Source: Demequina silvatica (GTDB taxonomy: Bacteria > Actinomycetota > Actinomycetes > Actinomycetales > Demequinaceae). From it: a stretch of 64,000 bases of DNA. Below the pieces are notes generated by a model. The model had not been told where the DNA came from. It worked only from the letters and a program-made list of their open reading frames with translations, and made no database searches. Shown piece by piece: positions 16,646 through 24,033 of the stretch. The stretch covers positions 1,517 to 65,516 of the forward strand of contig NZ_BBMA01000008.1 in assembly GCF_000971215.1 (NCBI RefSeq). Direction: 5' to 3'. A program made the translations under genes and the position numbers. Positions within the stretch are counted from its first letter, which is position 1. Every line of letters begins with the position of its first letter.

Positions 16646-17601
16646 GGGGTCACCTCCAGGAAGGGGTCGTCCTTGGACGTGCCGGCCGCCTTGATGGCTG
16701 CCTGGCGGCGGAAGCGGCGCGGGCCGGGCCCGCCGCGCGAGGGCCGCTCGGAGCCCGAGCCGCGGCCGTAGTACCGCTCGAGGTAGTGCTGACCCACCAT
16801 GAGGATCGACGTGATGAGCAGGTACCAGAACGCGCTCACCACCAGCAGCGGGATCGGCATGAAGATGCGGTTGCCGATCGCGTTGGTGGCGAACGTGAGG
16901 TCGAGCGTGAACGGCACGGCGAGCACCAGCGACGTGGTCTTGAGCATCGAGATGGTCTCGTTGCCGGTCGGCGGCACGATCACGCGCATGGCCTGCGGGA
17001 TCACGATCCGCCTGAGGATGGTCGCCTCCTTCATCCCGAGCGCCCGGGCGGCCTCCTCCTGACCCTTGTCGACGGACCCGAGGCCCGCGCGCACGATCTC
17101 GGCGAGGTATGCCGCCTCGTTGAGGCCCAGGCCCAGCAGCGCCGCCCAGAACGCCGTGATGACGGTCGCCGTGTCGAACGTGAGGAACTCGGGCCCGAAC
17201 GGGACACCCAGGCTGAGCTTCGGGTAGAGCACCGAGATGAGGCCCCAGAACACCAGCTGCGTATAGATCGGGGTGCCGCGGAACAGCCAGATGTAGAACC
17301 AGCTCACCGAGCGCAGCACCGGGTTGTCCGAGCGCCGCATGATCGCGAGCAGCACCGCCAGCACCACGCCGATCAGCATCGACCCGAACGTGAGCACGAG
17401 CGTCCAGCCGACGCCGCGGATCACCGTGACGTCGCGGACGTACGTGAAGAACACGTCCCAGTGGAAGTTCGGGTTCGTGATCAGGCCATGCAGCGCCATC
17501 GCCGCCAGCACGGCGAGGATCGCCGCGGCGATCCACCGGCCGGGCCGCGGCACGGGCCGCGCGTGGATGCGGTTGGGGACCGGGTCGTGGGACTCGCTCA
17601 T
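16642..17601 (-). CDS. polar amino acid ABC transporter permease
   Basis: The 319-residue protein has a HisM/GlnP-type core with about five membrane helices and the EAA-loop [19 protein letters not shown] near residues 185-203, which contacts the ATPase. The [15 protein letters not shown] segment is typical of the family. Its C-terminal tail is extended and rich in Arg and Gly. It lies between the binding-protein gene and the ATPase; a 16-bp perfect hairpin separates it from the former and probably lowers its expression relative to the binding protein. Confidence 0.93.
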   Translation of the reverse strand: MSESHDPVPNRIHARPVPRPGRWIAAAILAVLAAMALHGLITNPNFHWDVFFTYVRDVTVIRGVGWTLVLTFGSMLIGVVLAVLLAIMRRSDNPVLRSVSWFYIWLFRGTPIYTQLVFWGLISVLYPKLSLGVPFGPEFLTFDTATVITAFWAALLGLGLNEAAYLAEIVRAGLGSVDKGQEEAARALGMKEATILRRIVIPQAMRVIVPPTGNETISMLKTTSLVLAVPFTLDLTFATNAIGNRIFMPIPLLVVSAFWYLLITSILMVGQHYLERYYGRGSGSERPSRGGPGPRRFRRQAAIKAAGTSKDDPFLEVTP

Positions 17602-17630
17602 CGCTCTCTCCAGGTGTCGTACGCGAGGCG

Positions 17631-17673
17631 GCCGGCGCATCGTCCCTTCCGTGGGAGGGGACGATGCGCCGGC
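17631..17673. terminator. hairpin made of two inverted GGGACGATGCG motifs
   Basis: Arms 17631-17646 and 17658-17673 are perfect 16-bp reverse complements, each holding one exact motif copy, with an 11-nt loop. The stem lies between the transporter binding-protein stop (17682) and the permease start (17601), where it could act as an attenuator or processing/stabilising stem. No U-tract follows. Confidence 0.75.
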
Positions 17674-17681
17674 GGCTCCGG

Positions 17682-18599
17682 TCAGGAGGCCGGGTTGACC
17701 TCGGCGTCGGTGAGCATGCCGTCGGAGGCGCCCCACGCGTCGAGGATCGCCTTCAGCGTGCCATCGTCCATGAGGCCCTGCAGGGCGGCGGCGACCGCGG
17801 CGGTCACGTCGGAGCCCTGCGCGGTCACGATCCCCTGCGACGCGGTCGCGAAGGCGTCGCCCAGCTGCTCGAGCTGGCCGCCGGTCTGGGTGACGGCGTA
17901 GCCGATGATCGGCGAGTCCGCGAAGAGCACGTCGGCCTTGCCGCCCACCACGTTGGTGGCGGCGTCGGCCTGCGAGTCGTAGTTGAGAACGGTGAGCTCG
18001 GCGGAGCCGGCATCGGCGCAGTCGGCGGCCATCTGGTTGGCCTCGTCCTGCTGGATCGTGCCGGTCTGGACGGCCACGGTCGCGCCGCACAGGTCGGCGG
18101 CGTCGATGCCCGCGGGGTTGCCCGCCTGCACCGCGTAGGCCTCGCCCACGGAGAGGTAGCTGATCATGTCGGCGACCTCGACGCGCTCGGGCGTGATGGT
18201 GAAGGAGCTGATGCCGGCGTCGTACTTGGTGCCGATCGCGGGGATGATCGAGTCGAACGCGGCGGACTCGACCTGGGCGTCGAGGCCCAGCGCGGCGGCG
18301 ATCGCCTCGGAGATGTCGACGTCGTAGCCGATCGGCGTCTGGCCGTCCACGTCGAGGTACTCGGCGGGCGCGTAGGTGGTCTCCATCGCGACGCGGAGCG
18401 TGCCGCGGTCGGCGACGTCGGCGGGCAGCAGCGCGGCGGCCTCCTCGTTGACGGCGACCGCGGTCGGGTCGGACTCCGCGGCGACGGTGGCGTCGGCGCT
18501 CGTGTTCGCAGCCGAGCCGGTCTCCTGCGACGCGTACGTGCAGGCGGACAGGGAGACGGCGGAGATCGCGGCGATCGCGACCAGGGCAGGCGTGCGCAT
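17682..18599 (-). CDS. amino acid ABC transporter substrate-binding lipoprotein
   Basis: The 305-residue protein has a lipobox LSAC at residues 17-20 and a class-3 solute-binding fold (SBP_bac_3), with [32 protein letters not shown] and the [24 protein letters not shown] segment that shapes the ligand pocket. The retained Arg after the S-F-x-I-T-P-E motif suggests a polar amino acid ligand. AAGGAG precedes the ATG. Upstream lies an array of ATGCAT sites that may be an operator. Confidence 0.93.
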   Translation of the reverse strand: MRTPALVAIAAISAVSLSACTYASQETGSAANTSADATVAAESDPTAVAVNEEAAALLPADVADRGTLRVAMETTYAPAEYLDVDGQTPIGYDVDISEAIAAALGLDAQVESAAFDSIIPAIGTKYDAGISSFTITPERVEVADMISYLSVGEAYAVQAGNPAGIDAADLCGATVAVQTGTIQQDEANQMAADCADAGSAELTVLNYDSQADAATNVVGGKADVLFADSPIIGYAVTQTGGQLEQLGDAFATASQGIVTAQGSDVTAAVAAALQGLMDDGTLKAILDAWGASDGMLTDAEVNPAS

Positions 18600-18692
18600 G
18601 GGTGCTCCTTCGAGGGTGTGAGGGCGCATGACGCCGCGGGTCCGGGGTGGGGACTCCCTCGGGGCCGCCATCCGGCGGGCTCCCGTTGCGGG

Positions 18693-18722
18693 CCATGCAT
18701 CGCTATGCATCATTATGCATGA
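18693..18722. promoter_or_regulatory. helically phased triple ATGCAT operator candidate
   Basis: ATGCAT occurs at 18695-18700, 18705-18710 and 18715-18720, exactly 10 bp apart, in the divergent region between the amino acid transporter and the transglutaminase-like gene. The first two copies resemble, from memory, the Streptomyces ARG box (CCATGCAT followed by TTGCAT). On the minus strand, CATAAT within the array could serve as a -10. An arginine-type repressor site is an inference. Confidence 0.5.
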
Positions 18723-18769
18723 TGGCGGGCTGGGCGCGTGACCGCGGGCGGCATTCCGCCCGCCCATCA

Positions 18770-18780
18770 GGGACGATGCG
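18770..18780 (+). repeat. GGGACGATGCG motif copy (intergenic)
   Basis: An exact copy 45 bp upstream of the transglutaminase-like gene start, between the ATGCAT array and that gene. Confidence 0.85.
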
Positions 18781-18824
18781 GTGGTAGCGTCCGTGGGGAC
18801 GCACGGCCGACACGGGGGGTGACG

Positions 18825-19886
18825 ATGCCGCAGGCGTGGGAGCCCGAGCCGTACGTGGTGGTGCCCGGGAGGTCGACCGCCCCGCCGCCGGCGGCTCCTC
18901 CCGAGCCTCCGCCCCTCGCGGAGTCCGTCGAGGTACCGGTCTACCGGCCCGCGCATCCCGCCCCGACGCACCGCCGCCGGATGTGGCCGCTCGTGCTCGT
19001 GATCGTCGGCGCCTCCGTCGCGTGGAGCTGGGGCGACCTGGTCTCCTTGGCCGAGGCATTCCGCGCGGACCGGGCGCCGGCGTACGAGCTGCCCGCCGCA
19101 TCGTCCCTCTCCGCCGAGGCGCCCGCGGACGGCTACCCGATCCTCGGCAGCACCGACCTGGTGCGGCACTTCGAGCGCGAGCTCATGGCGCAGACGCGCA
19201 GCATCGAGGTGACGGAGTGGGTCGGGCTCAACGACGACCTCGACGCGGTGTGGGACGCGTACGCGGAGGCGCTCACCCAGAACCCGTACCTCTACGTCGA
19301 GAGCACCAGCGCGTACCGGCGGCCGGGACACGTCGAGCTCATCCCCCACTACACCTACGACGCCGAGGAGGCGGAGCGCCGGCGCGCGGTCACGGTCTCC
19401 GCGGCCCGCGCCGGGCTCGACGCGGCGGGCGTCGCGGACGCTCCTGACGCGGCGACCAAGGTCGAGCGGATCTACGGCTACATCGCGGCCGTCGCCGAGT
19501 ACGACGACGCGGCCGCGCTGGAGATCGAGGCCGGCACCTCCTCGGACCGCGTCTCCCACTCGCAGGAGGCCTACAGCATCCTCGTGGACGGCTACGCGGT
19601 GTGCGGCGGCTACGCGAAGGCGTTCCTGGCGATGGCGCACCTGGCGGGGCTCGAGGCGATCGAGGTGACGGGCTCGGACTCGGCGGGGCAGTTCGGCGGC
19701 TCGCACGCATGGAACAAGGTGAAGGTCGACGGCGCGTGGCGGCTGGTCGACATCACGTGGGACGACGCGGGCGCGTACGCCGCCGACGACTACCTGCTGC
19801 TGGGGTCGGGCGATCCGATCCTCTCCACGCGCGCAGAGGATTCGGACTGGATGACCGACACGCAGATGGCGGCGTTCCGCGGCTGA
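18825..19886 (+). CDS. membrane-anchored transglutaminase-like protein
   Basis: The 353-residue protein has a Pro-rich cytoplasmic N-terminus (about 1-50), one membrane helix (about 53-72) and an extracytoplasmic transglutaminase-like domain. The catalytic triad is recognisable: Cys in VCGGYAKAF (about 260), His in HAWNKV (about 294) and Asp in DITWDD (about 309). Such domains are cysteine peptidases or transferases acting on the envelope. GGGGGG lies 4 nt before the ATG. It is a paralogue of the gene at 22620, and the two bracket the CNNM pair. Confidence 0.88.
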   Translation: MPQAWEPEPYVVVPGRSTAPPPAAPPEPPPLAESVEVPVYRPAHPAPTHRRRMWPLVLVIVGASVAWSWGDLVSLAEAFRADRAPAYELPAASSLSAEAPADGYPILGSTDLVRHFERELMAQTRSIEVTEWVGLNDDLDAVWDAYAEALTQNPYLYVESTSAYRRPGHVELIPHYTYDAEEAERRRAVTVSAARAGLDAAGVADAPDAATKVERIYGYIAAVAEYDDAAALEIEAGTSSDRVSHSQEAYSILVDGYAVCGGYAKAFLAMAHLAGLEAIEVTGSDSAGQFGGSHAWNKVKVDGAWRLVDITWDDAGAYAADDYLLLGSGDPILSTRAEDSDWMTDTQMAAFRG

Positions 19887-19894
19887 CGCTCGTC

Positions 19895-19900
19895 TACAAT
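19895..19900 (+). promoter_or_regulatory. -10 element of leaderless leader ORF
   Basis: TACAAT ends 7 nt before the ATG at 19908, so transcription is expected to begin at or next to that start codon. Confidence 0.6.
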
Positions 19901-19907
19901 CGACGCC

Positions 19908-20006
19908 ATGTCCGACGGCCATAGTCCCGAGCGCCGGCGCGAGGTCACCGACCCGCAGCCGGCGCCAGCCCCCGTCCACCCCTCGCGTGAGGGAGCCCGC
20001 CCGTGA
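19908..20006 (+). CDS. proline-rich leader peptide upstream of CNNM pair
   Basis: A 32-codon frame begins with a leaderless-type ATG and ends with a TGA overlapping the GTG of the first CNNM gene (GTGA), so it is translationally coupled to it. Seven residues are Pro, with the alternating stretch DPQPAPAPVHP (15-25). This recalls the MgtL leader of Salmonella/E. coli mgtA, whose acidic and Pro residues let ribosomes sense low Mg2+ or proline. A regulatory role in cation homeostasis is an inference; it could also be a simple coupling ORF. Confidence 0.55.
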   Translation: MSDGHSPERRREVTDPQPAPAPVHPSREGARP

Positions 20007-21391
20007 CCGAGGCCTGGCTGCTCCTCCTGCTCGCGCTGCTGCTCATCGCCGCGAACGCGCTGTTCGTCGCCGCCGAGTTCGCCTTCGTCACGGTCGACCG
20101 CCCCACCGTAGACCGCGAGGCCGCCGCGGGCGACCGCCGGGCGGCCTCCCTCCAGAAGGGCCTGCGGAAGCTGTCCACCGAGCTGTCGGGCGCGCAGCTC
20201 GGCATCACCGTGACATCGCTCATGGTCGGCTTCATCGCCGAGCCGTCGATCGCGACGCTGCTGCGCGTGCCGCTCGAGGCCGCGGGCCTGCCCGAGGAGT
20301 CCTCGCTGGGCGTCGCGCTGACGCTCGCGTTCATCCTGGCCACCGGCACCCAGATGGTGTTCGGCGAGCTGGTGCCCAAGAACTGGGCGATCGCGGAGCC
20401 CCTGCGCATCGGTCGCGCGGTCGCGGGCGCGATGCGCGGCTTCACCTGGTTCGCCGGGCCGCTGATCCGCGTGCTCAACGGGTCCGCCAACCGGATCGTG
20501 CGCGCGTTCGGCATCGAGCCGCGCGAGGAGCTCGCGTCCGCGCGGTCCGCGCGCGAGCTGCAGTCCATCGCGGAGCGCTCCGCCGAGCAGGGCACGCTCG
20601 AGCCGCGCGTCGCGCAGCGCCTCGCGCGCGCCGCCGAGATGGGCGAGCGCACCGCCTCCGACGCGATGACGCCGCGCACGCGCGTCCACTTCGTGGGGCA
20701 CGATGCGCCGGTCACCGAGGTCCTGGAGCTCGCCTCCCGCACGGGTCACGCCCGCTTCCCCGTCACCGGCGAGGACGTCGACCAGATCGTGGGCGTCGCG
20801 CACTTCAAGCGCGCCCTCGCGGTGCCGGCACGGGCGCGTCGCACCACCACGGTGGCCGAGATCGCGCTGCCCGTCGAGTCGGTGCCGTCGACCATGCCGC
20901 TGAGCGCGGTGCTTTCCGCGCTGCGCTCGGGCTCCCAGGTCGCGGTGGTGGTCGACGAGTACGGCGGCACCGACGGCGTGGTCACCCTCGAGGACCTGGT
21001 CGAGGAGATCGTGGGCGAGATCGAGGACGAGCAGGACCGTCCCGTCAGCCGTCACCGCCGCCTGCGCGACGGCCGCTGGTCGCTGTCCGGCCTGCTGCGC
21101 CCCGACGAGGCGGGCGAGGTCATGGGCCTCGAGCTGCCCGAGGCCCGCGAGTCCGACACGCTGGGCGGCCTGCTCACGGAGCTGCTCGAGCGCTTCCCCG
21201 AGGTAGGCGACGTGGTGTCTCTGGATGCCCGGGATGAGGCCCGTCGCGACGACGACGGCATCCCCGTGCCCGTGACCGCGCGTGTGCGCGTGACCCGCCT
21301 CGACGGGCACCGCGTGGACCGCGTGCTGGTCGAGGTGGTCGACGTCTCGCCGGACCCCGAGACCTATGAGCCCGAGGGGGCGGACCGATGA
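20003..21391 (+). CDS. CNNM/CorC (HlyC/CorC) family transporter
   Basis: The 462-residue protein has an N-terminal CNNM (DUF21) domain with about four membrane helices and the family segments NALFVAAEFAF and ELSGAQLGITVTSLMVGF. A pair of CBS domains follows (about 210-330, including VVVDEYGGTDGVVTLEDLVEEIVGEI), then a CorC_HlyC C-terminal domain. These proteins move or regulate Mg2+/Co2+ and bind ATP-Mg through the CBS pair. The GTG has GAGGGAG upstream and overlaps the leader ORF stop. It is followed by its paralogue with an ATGA overlap. Confidence 0.92.
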   Translation: MTEAWLLLLLALLLIAANALFVAAEFAFVTVDRPTVDREAAAGDRRAASLQKGLRKLSTELSGAQLGITVTSLMVGFIAEPSIATLLRVPLEAAGLPEESSLGVALTLAFILATGTQMVFGELVPKNWAIAEPLRIGRAVAGAMRGFTWFAGPLIRVLNGSANRIVRAFGIEPREELASARSARELQSIAERSAEQGTLEPRVAQRLARAAEMGERTASDAMTPRTRVHFVGHDAPVTEVLELASRTGHARFPVTGEDVDQIVGVAHFKRALAVPARARRTTTVAEIALPVESVPSTMPLSAVLSALRSGSQVAVVVDEYGGTDGVVTLEDLVEEIVGEIEDEQDRPVSRHRRLRDGRWSLSGLLRPDEAGEVMGLELPEARESDTLGGLLTELLERFPEVGDVVSLDARDEARRDDDGIPVPVTARVRVTRLDGHRVDRVLVEVVDVSPDPETYEPEGADR

Positions 21392-22434
21392 ACGACTACA
21401 CCGCCCTCCTCATCGCCGTCGCGCTGCTGATCGGCAACGCCTTCTTCGTTGGCGCCGAGTTCGCGCTCATCTCCGCGCGCCGCACCCAGATCGAGCCGCG
21501 CGCCGCGGCCGGATCCTGGGGCGCACGCATCACCCTGCGCGCCATGGAGCACGTGTCGCTCATGATGGCCGGCGCGCAGCTGGGCATCACCGCCTGCTCG
21601 CTGGGCCTGGGCGCGATCGCGGAGCCCGCGATCGCGCACCTGCTCGAGGTCCCGCTCGAGGCGATCGGGATCACCGGCGCGTGGGTGCACGGCATCGCGT
21701 TCACCATCGCCCTGGTGATCGTGGTCTACCTCCACATGGTGCTGGGCGAGATGGTGCCGAAGAACATCGCGATCGCGGGGCCCGAGAGGTCCGCGATCGC
21801 GCTCGGCCCGGTCCTGTACGGGATCGTGTGGGTGCTCAAGCCGCTCATCTGGCTGCTCAACATGACCGCCAACCTGGTGCTGCGCCTGCTCAAGGTGGAG
21901 CCTCAGGACGAGGTCACGTCGACGTTCCGTGCCGAGGAGGTCGAGGGCTTCCTCGCGGAGTCCCGTTCCGAGGGCCTGCTCGACGAGCACGAGCACCGCG
22001 TGCTCACCGGATCGCTCACGCTCAGCTTCGAGACCGTGCGCGACGTCATGACGCCCGTCGAAGAGCTGGTGACGCTGCCCGTGGACGTGACGCCGCAGCG
22101 CGCGCAGAAGGAGTGCGTGCGCACCGGCTACTCGCGCTTCCCGATGGTGGACGGCTCCGGCGAGTGGGTCGGCTACCTCCACCTCAAGGACTTCGCGCAG
22201 GTGCCGCGCGGCGGCGCCACCAAGCCGGTGCCCGCCGACGCGGTGCGCCCGCTCACGGACATCTCCCCCGACGCATCGCTCGAGGAGGCGCTCACCGCGA
22301 TGCAGTCGCGTGGCACGCACCTCGCGCTGGTGCGCGCTGCGGACGGCGAGGTGCTGGGCGCGGCGATGCTCGAGGACGTCATCGAGCGGCTGGTCGGCGA
22401 GGTCGTGGACGCGGCCCAGGCCGTGGAGGGGTGA
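21388..22434 (+). CDS. CNNM/CorC family transporter, second copy
   Basis: The 348-residue paralogue has the CNNM membrane domain (NAFFVGAEFALISARRTQIEPRA; LMMAGAQLGITACSLGLG) and two CBS domains, but lacks the C-terminal CorC_HlyC domain of its neighbour. Such long-short tandem pairs are common in actinobacteria and probably form a hetero-oligomer (inference). The ATG overlaps the previous stop as ATGA. Confidence 0.92.
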   Translation: MNDYTALLIAVALLIGNAFFVGAEFALISARRTQIEPRAAAGSWGARITLRAMEHVSLMMAGAQLGITACSLGLGAIAEPAIAHLLEVPLEAIGITGAWVHGIAFTIALVIVVYLHMVLGEMVPKNIAIAGPERSAIALGPVLYGIVWVLKPLIWLLNMTANLVLRLLKVEPQDEVTSTFRAEEVEGFLAESRSEGLLDEHEHRVLTGSLTLSFETVRDVMTPVEELVTLPVDVTPQRAQKECVRTGYSRFPMVDGSGEWVGYLHLKDFAQVPRGGATKPVPADAVRPLTDISPDASLEEALTAMQSRGTHLALVRAADGEVLGAAMLEDVIERLVGEVVDAAQAVEG

Positions 22435-22460
22435 ACTCCGCGGATCCGCCGCCACCCCGA

Positions 22461-22522
22461 CAGTTGGTAGACCTTGGTCGCTTCTGCGAGGTCGCGTCCT
22501 CACAGTGGTAGACCGTGGTCGG
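22461..22522. repeat. two direct 20-nt repeats in promoter region
   Basis: Repeat 1 (22461-22480) and repeat 2 (22503-22522) share CAG(T)TGGTAGACCNTGGTCG with one gap and one mismatch. They lie about four helical turns apart, downstream of the CNNM pair and upstream of the second transglutaminase-like gene, where TAGGTT (22572-22577) is a possible -10. A regulator binding site is possible. Confidence 0.45.
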
Positions 22523-22619
22523 TCCGCCAGTGAGATCCGTCACGATCGACCCTCCAGCACGTCGCTCCTGGTAGGTTCGCGCTCGGAGCGGCGGGGGCCG
22601 TTCCGGGCTGGGGGTTGGC

Positions 22620-23825
22620 GTGGGGTTCGATCCGACCGAGTGGCATCCGGAGCCGGTGCGCCGCGAGGAGCGCCGGGCACCGGGCATGCCGGCGTCCGGA
22701 TGGCTGCCCGACCCGAGCGAGACGGACCTCGAGCGCTACTGGGACGGTGCACGCTGGACCAGCAGGGTCCGCAACCGCCACACGCGGGTCGAGCGCGGCG
22801 TCACCCCGGCCGCCTACTCCGCTCCCGCGCGGAGCTGGACGCTGCCCGACCAGCCGACGCGTCCGTCGCGGTCCGCGCGCCGGACCGGCGCGCGCCGGTT
22901 CTGGACCACCACCGTGGTGGTGCTCGCGACGCTGCTGGCGGTCTCCGGCTTCGCGTACCGCGTGGGACTCATCCCCGAGGGTGTTGATCCGGCGACCGCC
23001 GCCGTCGACGCGCTCGCGGGCCTCGCCGAGCCGGAAAGCGCCACCCCGCCCGCCGACGCGACGGTCGCGTACCCCGTCCACGGCTCGAGCGACCTGGTGC
23101 GCCACCTCGCGGCCGGGATGATCACCCAGGAGGAGTCGATCGCGGTGGGCTACTGGGTGGGCCCCGACGGCGACGCGCTGCTCAGCGACGCGCTCCTCGA
23201 GGCGGCGACCCAGAACCCGTACGTGTTCGTCTCCGGGTGGACCACCACCACCCTGGGCGCGCGCGTCACGGTCCAGCCGACCTACATCTACCCCGCCGAC
23301 GAGGCGGAGCGGCGCCGGGTCGAGACCGCGGACGCCGTGCAGGTCGGGCTCGCGGCGTCGGGCGCCGCCTCGGCGACGACGGCCGCGGAGAAGGTCTCCC
23401 TCATCCACGACTACGTCGCCTCCGTCGCGACGTACGACCACGCCGCGGCGGCCGCCATCGATCGCGGCGAGGACTCCGCGATCGTCGACCGGTCGCAGGA
23501 GGCGTACGGGATCCTGGTCGAGGGCACCGCCGTGTGCGGCGGCTACGCGCAGGCGTTCCTCGCGATGGCTGACGCCGCCGGCCTCGACGCGGTCGCGGTG
23601 ACCGGCTTCGCGGACGGGGGGCTCACCTCGGGCGCGCACGCGTGGAACAAGGTGCTGGTCGACGGGCGCTGGCTCACCGTCGACGTGACGTGGGACGACG
23701 CGGACCAGGTCGGCGAGATCCTCCACGACTACCTGCTGATCCCCGACGGGGACCAGGCGCTCCTGTCCCGGACGGCGGACGCCGACTGGATGCTCGACTC
23801 GCACCTGGGCGACTACGGCGCCTGA
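22620..23825 (+). CDS. DUF2510 and transglutaminase-like membrane protein
   Basis: The 401-residue protein starts with a DUF2510 module (GWLPDPSETDLERYWDGARW at about 27-46), common in actinobacterial membrane proteins. It has one membrane helix near 98-116 and an extracytoplasmic transglutaminase-like domain with Cys in VCGGYAQAF (about 305), His in HAWNKV (about 340) and Asp in DVTWDD (about 355). It is closely related to the gene at 18825 across the last 280 residues. The GTG follows GGGGGTT. A bidirectional hairpin follows the stop. Confidence 0.88.
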   Translation: MGFDPTEWHPEPVRREERRAPGMPASGWLPDPSETDLERYWDGARWTSRVRNRHTRVERGVTPAAYSAPARSWTLPDQPTRPSRSARRTGARRFWTTTVVVLATLLAVSGFAYRVGLIPEGVDPATAAVDALAGLAEPESATPPADATVAYPVHGSSDLVRHLAAGMITQEESIAVGYWVGPDGDALLSDALLEAATQNPYVFVSGWTTTTLGARVTVQPTYIYPADEAERRRVETADAVQVGLAASGAASATTAAEKVSLIHDYVASVATYDHAAAAAIDRGEDSAIVDRSQEAYGILVEGTAVCGGYAQAFLAMADAAGLDAVAVTGFADGGLTSGAHAWNKVLVDGRWLTVDVTWDDADQVGEILHDYLLIPDGDQALLSRTADADWMLDSHLGDYGA

Positions 23826-23827
23826 GC

Positions 23828-23860
23828 CGGCCCGCGCATCGTCCCCGCGGCCGTGGGCCG
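23828..23860. terminator. bidirectional hairpin with motif in the loop
   Basis: CGGCCC (23828-23833) and GGGCCG (23855-23860) can pair between the convergent transglutaminase-like and metS genes. The loop contains an exact motif copy (23835-23845, minus orientation). Confidence 0.5.
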
Positions 23861-23862
23861 TG

Positions 23863-24033
23863 CTAGAGGTCGCGCGGGTGCCGCTCGACCTCGTCGGGCA
23901 CCACGGTGTCCTCGCCGCCCGGAGGCATGTGGTCGTTCTCCGGCCGCCGCGCGAGCACGATGATCGACACCGCGAGGCCGCCCCACACGAGCACGATCGA
24001 CACCACCAGCAGCACCACCGCGGACGTGCTCAT
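23863..24033 (-). CDS. metS: methionine/alanine importer small subunit (MetS-like)
   Basis: The 56-residue protein starts MSTSAVVLLVVSIVLVWGGL, a single membrane helix, followed by a short acidic cytoplasmic tail. Size, layout and position directly after an SLC6-type transporter match MetS of the Corynebacterium MetPS methionine/alanine uptake system, where it is required for MetP activity. The ATG overlaps the metP stop (ATGA). Confidence 0.85.
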   Translation of the reverse strand: MSTSAVVLLVVSIVLVWGGLAVSIIVLARRPENDHMPPGGEDTVVPDEVERHPRDL

